DNA of 16,330 nucleotides from Actinomycetes bacterium (GTDB lineage: Bacteria > Actinomycetota > CALGFH01). Under the pieces are notes generated by a model that had not been told where the DNA came from, made no database searches, and worked only from the letters and a program-made list of their open reading frames with translations. The DNA is taken from the NCBI GenBank assembly GCA_030146615.1, contig JASLBL010000626.1, forward strand, positions 1 to 16,330, given 5' to 3'. How positions within the stretch are numbered: the stretch's first letter is position 1; the number at the start of each line of letters is the position of its first letter. Of the stretch, positions 6,684-11,785 are shown one piece after another. The translations under genes and the position numbers were made by a program.

Positions 6684-7520
6684 TCAGATCCAGAGTGGCG
6701 CGAGGAAGTCGAGCAGGGCCTCGTTGACGATCTCCGGCTGCTCCAGACTGGCCAGGTGCCCCGCCTCCTCCACCAGCAGGAACCGGGCGCCGGGGATGCC
6801 GGCGGCCAGGTCCCGGCCGATCTCGGGGCCGGTGACGACGTCCTCCTCGCCGGTGACGACCAGGGTCGGGACCTTGATGGTGGCCAGCACGTCGGTGGTG
6901 GCGGCACGGGCGGCCATGCCCCGCTGGGCGCCGGCGATGGCCTCCGGGGTCTGCTCGCGGATCAGGGCGGTGACCTTCTCGACCACCTCCGGCCGGTGCT
7001 CACGGCTGGTCTCGCCGAGCAGCTTGGGCAGCATGACCTCGGGCACGAAGTCGTTGCCCTCGGCCAGGACCCGCTCGGCCATCTTCAGCCGGTCGGCCCT
7101 GGCCTGGTCGCCGTCGGCCGACGCCTTGGTGTCGAGCAGGACGAGCCCGCTGACCCGGTCGGCGTGACGGCGCAGGAAGGCCAGGGCTACGTAGCCCCCC
7201 AGGGACAGCCCGCCGAGCACCACCCGGTCGAGGCCGCGGTCGTCGAGGAGCCGCAACAGGTCGTCGGCCAGCAGGTCCATGCCGGCCTCCTCGACCGCCT
7301 GGTCCCTGGCCGCCCCGAACCCCCGCAGGTCGGGGACGATCACCTGGTAGGTCCCGGCCAGGGCCTCGACCTGGGGGGCCCACATGCGCCCGTCGAGCGG
7401 GAAGGCGTGCAGCAGGACCAGCGGGGTCCCGGCCCCGCTGGTCGCGGCCGGCGGGGCCGGGTCCGGCTCGGGCGCGGCGGGCGCGGCCGCCTCGGGGCCG
7501 TCGGGTGCGGGGGTCGACAT
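6684..7520 (-). CDS. alpha/beta hydrolase
   Basis: A 278-residue hydrolase. After an Ala/Pro-rich N-terminal 30 residues the fold starts with LVLLHAFPLDGRMW (oxyanion region, His38). The nucleophile elbow is G104-L-S106-L-G108, the acid is probably Asp227 in VVTGEEDVV, and the histidine is His255 in EEAGHLASLEQP. It is probably an esterase or lactonase acting on a small ester; the family is too broad to name a substrate. The ATG at 7520 has AAGGAG 5 bases upstream. It is the last gene of the minus-strand run and starts 21 bases after the Nudix stop. With bioY nearby one may think of a BioH-like carboxyl esterase, but nothing in the sequence supports that specifically. Confidence 0.88.
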   Translation of the reverse strand: MSTPAPDGPEAAAPAAPEPDPAPPAATSGAGTPLVLLHAFPLDGRMWAPQVEALAGTYQVIVPDLRGFGAARDQAVEEAGMDLLADDLLRLLDDRGLDRVVLGGLSLGGYVALAFLRRHADRVSGLVLLDTKASADGDQARADRLKMAERVLAEGNDFVPEVMLPKLLGETSREHRPEVVEKVTALIREQTPEAIAGAQRGMAARAATTDVLATIKVPTLVVTGEEDVVTGPEIGRDLAAGIPGARFLLVEEAGHLASLEQPEIVNEALLDFLAPLWI

Positions 7521-7541
7521 CGGTGCTCCTTGGGGTGGGGG

Positions 7542-8216
7542 CTAGGGGCGGACGCCCCAGTAGGCGGGAAGCGGCGGGGCCTGGAGGCCGAGGGAGTCGA
7601 GGAACCCGACCAGCAGGCCGGCGGTGAACCCCCAGACCAGCACCCCGTCGGCCCAGAACACGGGGCTGTCCAGGTCGGGGATGCCGCGGGCGGCCAGCCC
7701 CTCCTCGCCGACGATGGCGCTGAACGGGAGGGTGCCGTGGTTGGCCGGGTCGGCCAGCTGGCGAAGGGTCGGGCGGAGGATCCCGGCGACCTCGTCCGGG
7801 TTGGGCACGAGCGGGGCCAGCCCGTCCCAGACCCCGACCACCGGCAGCACGTCGAAGTCGGACACGGCCAGGTAGGTCCGGTCGAGGCTGCCCAGCACCC
7901 GGACCCCGGACGGGTCGAGGCCGACCTCCTCCTGGGCCTCGCGGAGGGCGGCCGCGATCCCGTCGGCGTCTCCCGGCTCGACCGTGCCTCCGGGCAGGCC
8001 GACCTGGCCGGCGTGCTGGCGCAGGTGGTCGGGCCGCCGGACCAGGATCAGCTCCAGGTCGTCGGCTCCCTCCACCGGGGCCAGGGCCAGCAGCACCGAG
8101 GCTGGCACCCCCTCATCCACCGGGCCACCCCCCCGGAGTTCCCCGGACCCCTCCGGGGGGTCGCCGGGGATGACGAACGGCAGCCGGGTCGCCCGGTCCA
8201 GCAGCGAGTCGCCCAT
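7542..8216 (-). CDS. Nudix hydrolase, CoA pyrophosphatase (NudL-like)
   Basis: A 224-residue protein. LVRRPDHLRQHAGQVGLPGG (residues 58-77) matches the UPF0035 signature seen before the Nudix box in CoA pyrophosphatases. The Nudix box follows to residue 100 with REAQEEVGL (92-100), Glu96 and Glu97 being the metal ligands. Such enzymes cleave CoA or acyl-CoA into phosphopantetheine and 3',5'-ADP. The ATG at 8216 is chosen because TATCCT lies exactly 6 bases upstream (leaderless start); the frame stays open further upstream only across the dehydrogenase gene. Residues about 19-31 (Gly/Pro/Glu-rich) are encoded by a copy of the palindromic repeat. This is a low-complexity insertion in front of the catalytic domain. 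Confidence 0.88.
   Translation of the reverse strand: MGDSLLDRATRLPFVIPGDPPEGSGELRGGGPVDEGVPASVLLALAPVEGADDLELILVRRPDHLRQHAGQVGLPGGTVEPGDADGIAAALREAQEEVGLDPSGVRVLGSLDRTYLAVSDFDVLPVVGVWDGLAPLVPNPDEVAGILRPTLRQLADPANHGTLPFSAIVGEEGLAARGIPDLDSPVFWADGVLVWGFTAGLLVGFLDSLGLQAPPLPAYWGVRP
8129..8160. repeat. dispersed palindromic repeat, copy B (inside the Nudix gene)
   Basis: Bases 8138-8156 read GTTCCCCGGACCCCTCCGG, identical over 19 bases to 9052-9070. Here the surrounding stem is different: CCCCCCGGAG (8129-8138) pairs with CTCCGGGGGG (8151-8160). The repeat is translated as residues 21-27 of the Nudix protein, in a different reading frame from the copy at the end of bioY. Confidence 0.7.
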
Positions 8217-8222
8217 CTGCCC

Positions 8223-8228
8223 AGGATA
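8223..8228 (-). promoter_or_regulatory. -10 box TATCCT of the Nudix gene
   Basis: On the minus strand TATCCT is followed by 6 bases and the ATG at 8216, with no Shine-Dalgarno sequence. It lies in the 29-base gap after the dehydrogenase stop, so it would be an internal promoter giving a leaderless message. Confidence 0.5.
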
Positions 8229-8245
8229 GGCCGGATCCGGCCCGG

Positions 8246-9010
8246 TCACGCCAGGAGCCCACCGTCGACCACGAGGGTGGCCCCGGTGATGTAGCTGCCG
8301 GCGTCGGAGGCGAGCAGCAGCAGCGGCCCGGCCAGCTCCTCGACGTCGGCCCAGCGGCCCATGGGGACCTGGGCGACCAGGGCCCGGCTGGTCTCCGGGT
8401 CCGACCACATCCGGCGGGTCAGCTCGGTCCGGACCCAGCCGGGGGCCAGGCAGTTGACCCGCACCCCCTGGACGGCGGCCTCGACGGCCAGGGTGCGGGT
8501 GAGGGAGATCACGGCCGCCTTGGCCGCCCCGTAGGCGCCCAGCCCGGGACTGGCCGTGAGCCCGGCGATGCTGGCCACGTTCACGATCGACCCGCCGGGC
8601 GGGAGGTGGGCCATGGCGGCCCGGCAGGCGACGAACACCGAGCGCAGGTTGAGGCCGAGGACCTTGTCCCAGCCCTCGGTCCTGGTGTCGGCCACATAGG
8701 CGGTGAACGCCTGGCCGCCGGCCACGTTGACCACCACGTCGAGCCGGCCGGTACCGTCGACGGCGGCGGCCACGGCCCCCTCCACCGCCTCCTCGTCCAG
8801 GACGTCGGTGGGCACGACGATGGCGTCGGGGGCCCCGGCCCGGCGGGCCGCGGTGGCCACCTCGGCCAGGTCCTCCTTCGAGCGGGCGGCCAGCACCACC
8901 GCGGACCCGGCGCCGGCCAGGGTCAGGGCGGCCTGCCTGCCGATGCCGCGGCTGGCCCCGGTGACCAGGGCCGTCCGCCCGTCCAGGCGTAGCGTCTCCT
9001 CCAGCGACAT
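8246..9010 (-). CDS. short-chain dehydrogenase/reductase (SDR)
   Basis: A 254-residue classical SDR. The nucleotide-binding motif is TGASRGIG (residues 17-24), the structural motif is NVAG (95-98, in place of NNAG), and the catalytic set is Asn121, Ser147, Tyr160 and Lys164 (YGAAK). The C-terminal segment LLASDAGSYITGATLVVDGG (232-251) is typical. It is an NAD(P)-dependent alcohol/ketone oxidoreductase, perhaps of 3-oxoacyl type; the substrate is not known. Arg44 after the second strand (AARSKED) would favour NADP, a weak inference. The ATG at 9010 is preceded by AGAGG. It starts 20 bases after the bioY stop and is followed 29 bases later by the Nudix gene. Confidence 0.92.
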   Translation of the reverse strand: MSLEETLRLDGRTALVTGASRGIGRQAALTLAGAGSAVVLAARSKEDLAEVATAARRAGAPDAIVVPTDVLDEEAVEGAVAAAVDGTGRLDVVVNVAGGQAFTAYVADTRTEGWDKVLGLNLRSVFVACRAAMAHLPPGGSIVNVASIAGLTASPGLGAYGAAKAAVISLTRTLAVEAAVQGVRVNCLAPGWVRTELTRRMWSDPETSRALVAQVPMGRWADVEELAGPLLLLASDAGSYITGATLVVDGGLLA

Positions 9011-9030
9011 TGGCTACCTCTGCGCCTTGT

Positions 9031-9663
9031 TCACCGGGGAACCCCTTCGCGGTTCCCCGGACCCCTCCGGTGGCCGACCAGGGCCCAGGCGCCGGGGAGG
9101 AGCCCGGCGGCGAGCAGGATCTTGAGCGCGTCCCCGGCCAGGAACGGGGTCACGCCCAGCTCCAGGCCGGCGGCCAGGCCGACCCCGACGGTGGCCATCA
9201 GGAACGGCAGCCCGAAGGCGTAGATGACCAGGTTGCCGGCGACCATGGTCACCACCGTCCGGGCCGGCGTCCGGTCCCAGCCCCGCTCGGCCAGCCAGCC
9301 GACCAGCGCGGCCGCGACCAGGAACCCGACGATGTAGCCGAACGACGGGGCCTGGACCATGTCGCCGCCGCCGGAGCCCTCGGCGAACCAGGGCACCCAC
9401 GGGGTCAGCCCGAGGGCCAGGTACAGCACCATCCCGGCCAGGGCCCGGCGCCAGCCGAGGGCGGCCGCGCCGAGCAGCACGGCGAAGGTCTGCCCGGTGA
9501 TCGGCACCGGCGTGAACGGCAGCTTGACGGCCAGCTGGGCGGCCAGCCCGGTGAAGGCGGCGAACCCGGCCACCAGGACGGCGTCGCGGACGCGGTCGCC
9601 CGGCAGCACGTCGGCCAGCACGAGACGGCGGGGTTGGCCGAGAGCGCTCTGCGACACGGACAC
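9031..9663 (-). CDS. bioY: biotin transporter substrate-binding component BioY
   Basis: A 210-residue polytopic membrane protein, the S-component of an energy-coupling-factor biotin importer. The family motif TPVPITGQTFAVLL lies at residues 51-64 and TPFLAGDALKILLAAGLLP at 172-190; about six membrane segments are visible between residues 28 and 192. The GTG start at 9663 is chosen because AAGGAG lies 7 bases upstream; a second GTG two codons later is less well placed. No bioM or bioN ATPase/transmembrane partner is in the window, so it works alone or with a shared ECF module. The last dozen codons (RRGPGNREGVPR) are encoded by a copy of the palindromic repeat, which also gives the stop codon. 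Confidence 0.95.
   Translation of the reverse strand: MSVSQSALGQPRRLVLADVLPGDRVRDAVLVAGFAAFTGLAAQLAVKLPFTPVPITGQTFAVLLGAAALGWRRALAGMVLYLALGLTPWVPWFAEGSGGGDMVQAPSFGYIVGFLVAAALVGWLAERGWDRTPARTVVTMVAGNLVIYAFGLPFLMATVGVGLAAGLELGVTPFLAGDALKILLAAGLLPGAWALVGHRRGPGNREGVPR
9034..9070. repeat. dispersed palindromic repeat, copy C (3' end of bioY)
   Basis: Arms CCGGGGAACC (9034-9043) and GGTTCCCCGG (9051-9060) pair perfectly over 10 bp around CCTTCGC, followed by ACCCCTCCGG. It aligns with copy A at 1579-1613 over its whole length and shares 19 identical bases with copy B. On the minus strand its end, CCGGTGA, carries the bioY stop codon. As an RNA hairpin it could also act as an intercistronic stabiliser or terminator before the dehydrogenase gene. 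Confidence 0.75.
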
Positions 9664-9713
9664 TGGGTGGCTCCTTCCTGCTCCTGCCTCGGAACTGCTT
9701 GATCGTGGTTGCC

Positions 9714-9728
9714 TTGGCGCCAATGCTA
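9714..9728 (-). promoter_or_regulatory. bioY promoter -10 with palindromic operator candidate
   Basis: On the minus strand TAGCAT (9728-9723) is followed by the perfect 10-bp palindrome TTGGCGCCAA (9723-9714), which overlaps the last base of the -10 box and would cover the transcription start. The leader to the GTG at 9663 would be about 50 bases. The palindrome does not match the biotin repressor boxes I know (BirA, BioR, BioQ). Confidence 0.35.
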
Positions 9729-10001
9729 CGTCGACGGGCGGCCACGCCGCGCCGCCCGCTGGAGCTCGGCGAAGCGCCGCTCCCAGCAGGCCTTGTGCCA
9801 GTGGCGGCGCTGGGACGGCTCCCCCTCCGGCCAGACCACCACGTGGAGGGTCCGGGGGAAGATCTCCTGCTGGCAGCCAGGGCAGCGGTACACCTTGGTC
9901 GCCCGGTAGGGCTGCACGAAGCGGAGGTGCCAGCCGTCGGCGACCCACTCCAACGCCAGCGGTTCACCCCGGAACCGCCACGGCGGCTGCATCGTCGGCA
10001 C
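9726..10001 (-). CDS. small zinc-ribbon-like protein, conserved actinobacterial type
   Basis: A 91-residue protein. The N-terminal half is unremarkable; the C-terminal half has Cys40-x2-Cys43 (YRCPGCQQEI), His53 in LHVVVWP, and RRHWHKACWERR with His67, His69 and Cys72. These residues could bind one zinc ion. I recall similar short actinobacterial proteins, sometimes misnamed ATP/GTP-binding protein; their role is unknown. The GTG start at 10001 is chosen because TACACT lies exactly 6 bases upstream; an ATG three codons later (9992) is the alternative. It is divergent from the 81-residue gene and is followed after 62 bases by bioY. Confidence 0.75.
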   Translation of the reverse strand: MPTMQPPWRFRGEPLALEWVADGWHLRFVQPYRATKVYRCPGCQQEIFPRTLHVVVWPEGEPSQRRHWHKACWERRFAELQRAARRGRPST

Positions 10002-10007
10002 CGCTCG

Positions 10008-10030
10008 AGTGTACGCAATCGGCGTAGGCT
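10008..10030. promoter_or_regulatory. divergent pair of -10 boxes (zinc-ribbon protein / 81-residue protein)
   Basis: TACACT on the minus strand (10013-10008) is 6 bases from the GTG at 10001. TAGGCT on the plus strand (10025-10030) is 11 bases from the ATG at 10042. Eleven bases separate the boxes. Both messages would be leaderless or nearly so. Confidence 0.55.
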
Positions 10031-10041
10031 CGTCGCCGCCG

Positions 10042-10287
10042 ATGAACCGCTTCGAGGACGCCATCGCCCGCGAGCTCCAACTCCGGGTCGCGGCCCGGAC
10101 CCGCACCATCCGGGCCCTCGCCCGCTGGGCGGCGGCCTCGCTGCCGCCGGGGGCGCTGGTCGCCGACGGGGTCGCCCTGGTGGTGTCGCGGCTGGGCGAC
10201 GGCGACCCGGACGCGCTGGCCGCGCAGGTGATGACCGAGACCCCCGACCGCTTCGGCCGCAACTGGGAGTCCGGCCCGGCCCACTGA
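10042..10287 (+). CDS. small hypothetical protein (81 residues)
   Basis: No family recognised. The sequence is mostly helical in character: a basic first 30 residues (RELQLRVAARTRTIRALARW), a hydrophobic stretch around residues 35-49 that is short for a membrane span, and a polar tail. The ATG at 10042 is chosen because TAGGCT lies 11 bases upstream; the open frame begins earlier, at 10009, but that part overlaps the divergent promoter. No Shine-Dalgarno sequence precedes the ATG. Codon use (G or C at third positions) fits a real gene. Confidence 0.55.
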   Translation: MNRFEDAIARELQLRVAARTRTIRALARWAAASLPPGALVADGVALVVSRLGDGDPDALAAQVMTETPDRFGRNWESGPAH

Positions 10288-10318
10288 TCCGGGCGTGACG
10301 GACGACACACTCCGGCGG

Positions 10319-10330
10319 TGACGGCCGTCA
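10319..10330. other. 12-bp perfect palindrome TGACGGCCGTCA
   Basis: A perfect 12-base palindrome 31 bases after the 81-residue gene and 71 bases before the mini-ORF. It could be an operator half-site pair or a small hairpin. The region 10288-10400 holds nothing else that I can recognise. Confidence 0.3.
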
Positions 10331-10400
10331 TCGGCCCGGCCGCCCTCCCCGGGCGATGCTGAGGCCGCGGGGGGCGAGCCGAGCGCACGGAGGATCCCCC

Positions 10401-10478
10401 ATGACCAGCGTCCGCGTTTCCGGGCTCCGCCCGTCGACGAGGGGCCTGCACTTCCCCAACGCCTCCCCCCACGCCTGA
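10401..10478 (+). pseudogene. 25-codon mini-ORF with good ribosome binding site; possible stump of a larger gene
   Basis: GGAGG (10389-10393) is 7 bases before an ATG that opens a 25-residue reading frame ending in TGA. The peptide begins MTSVRVS and continues GLRPSTRGLHFPNASPHA. From memory, this resembles the first residues of an uncharacterised family whose members start with a pattern like G(F/L)RPS..G(L/F).F.N.FP and continue with a GLCGGM motif; nothing after the stop continues that way in this frame. A run of six C (10465-10470) just before the stop could mark a frameshift. It may be a decayed gene or a genuine small peptide; I favour the former weakly. Confidence 0.35.
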
Positions 10479-10528
10479 GCCGGTCACCCGCCTCCGCGGC
10501 CGACCGGTCCCGGCCACGGGGGCGGCGC

Positions 10529-10534
10529 TAGGCT
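10529..10534 (+). promoter_or_regulatory. -10 box TAGGCT of the MFS gene
   Basis: TAGGCT is followed by 6 bases (GGCCGG) and the GTG at 10541. There is no Shine-Dalgarno sequence, so a leaderless transcript is expected. Confidence 0.6.
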
Positions 10535-10540
10535 GGCCGG

Positions 10541-11785
10541 GTGACCTCCTCGCCCCCCTCCAGCGCGCCGGCCCGCCCTGGTGGGCTGGCCGCCCAGCCC
10601 GGCTACCCGGCGTTCCTGCTCACCGCCACCCTGGCCCGGCTGGCCAGCGAGATGTTCCCGGTGGCGGCGGTGCTGCTGGTGCTGGACCGGACCGGGCGCC
10701 CGGGGCTGGCCGGGGCGGTGGTGGCGGCGACCACCCTGCCCGCGGTGGTGACCGGGCCGGTGCTCGGGGCGTGGCTGGACCGGACCAGCCGGCGGCGGCT
10801 CGCCCTGGCCAGCAACCAGGTGCTGCTGGCGGCCAGCCTGCTCGGCATCCTGCTCGCCGCCGGCCGCGCCCCCGGCTGGGCCCTGCTGCCGCTGGCCGCC
10901 CTGGCCGGGCTGACCGGACCGCTGGCCACCGGCGGCTACACCAGCATGATCCCCCTGTTAGTGCCCGAGCGGCTGCTGGCCAGGGCCAACGCGCTGGAGG
11001 CGAGCAGCTTCAACACCGCCGCCATCGCCGGCCCGGCCGTCGCCGGCGTGGTCGCGGCCCCCGCCGGCCCGGCCGGGGCCGTGCTCGCCGAGGCGGTGCT
11101 GGCCGCGCTCGCCCTGCCGGCCATCACCCGCCTCCCCCGGGTCGCGTCCCCGGCCGGCGACCACCCGGCCCCGCTGGCCACCGCCATCCGCCAGGGGCTG
11201 GCCCACCTGGCCCGCACCCCGGTGCTGCGCGGGGTGACGGTCGCCACCGCCGTCGGCATGGGCGGCACCGGCCTGCTCACCCTGGCCCTGCCGTTCTGGG
11301 CCGAGCGCCTGGGAGCCGGCCGGGCCGGCGCCGGCTACCTGTGGGCGGCCCTGGAGGCGGGGGCGATCGCCGGCGCCCTGGCCGCCGCCCGCCCCACCGC
11401 CGCCTGGCCGCCCCAGCGGGTCGTGCTGGCCGGCCTCGGCCTGTTCGGCCTCGTCATGGCGGCCTGGCCGCTGGCCCGGTCGTTCCCGGCCGCGTTGGCC
11501 CTGGTCGCCCTGGCCGGCCTGGCCGAGGGCCCGGCCTTCGCGGCCACCTTCGCGACCCGCCAGCGCTGGTCGCCCCCGTCCCTGCGCGGCCAGATCTTCA
11601 CCACCGCGGCCAGCCTCAAGCTGGGCGCGTTCGCGGTCGGCTCCGCCCTGGCCGCCCCGGCCGTCTCCCGGGCCGGCGTCGCCGGCGCTCTGGTCGCCGT
11701 CGGCGCCGTCCAGCTCCTGGCCGTGGCCCTCGGCCACGCCACCGGGGCCCGCGGGTCGTTGCAGGGGCCGGCCGCGACGACCTAG
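10541..11785 (+). CDS. MFS transporter
   Basis: A 414-residue membrane protein of the major facilitator superfamily. It has about 12 hydrophobic segments and a motif-A-like loop GAWLDRTSRRR at residues 76-86 between segments 2 and 3. It resembles the drug and siderophore exporter branch (MFS_3-like), so efflux is more likely than uptake; the substrate is unknown. The GTG at 10541 lies 6 bases after TAGGCT. The gene ends convergently with the 667-residue membrane protein: the two stop codons share the bases CTAG at 11782-11785, leaving no intergenic terminator. Confidence 0.9.
   Translation: MTSSPPSSAPARPGGLAAQPGYPAFLLTATLARLASEMFPVAAVLLVLDRTGRPGLAGAVVAATTLPAVVTGPVLGAWLDRTSRRRLALASNQVLLAASLLGILLAAGRAPGWALLPLAALAGLTGPLATGGYTSMIPLLVPERLLARANALEASSFNTAAIAGPAVAGVVAAPAGPAGAVLAEAVLAALALPAITRLPRVASPAGDHPAPLATAIRQGLAHLARTPVLRGVTVATAVGMGGTGLLTLALPFWAERLGAGRAGAGYLWAALEAGAIAGALAAARPTAAWPPQRVVLAGLGLFGLVMAAWPLARSFPAALALVALAGLAEGPAFAATFATRQRWSPPSLRGQIFTTAASLKLGAFAVGSALAAPAVSRAGVAGALVAVGAVQLLAVALGHATGARGSLQGPAATT

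Noticed and set aside
8217..8408. An earlier start for the Nudix gene
   Set aside because: It would overlap the dehydrogenase by more than 160 bases and add an Arg/Gly/Pro-rich tail. The ATG at 8216 with TATCCT 6 bases upstream is better.
9664..9948. An earlier start for bioY (305 residues)
   Set aside because: The extension runs through the zinc-ribbon gene in another frame. AAGGAG before the GTG at 9663 and the normal BioY length decide the start.
10401..10478. A RiPP (lasso or lanthipeptide) precursor reading of the mini-ORF
   Set aside because: No cyclase, protease or lanthionine synthetase gene is nearby, and the peptide has no cysteine and no typical leader.
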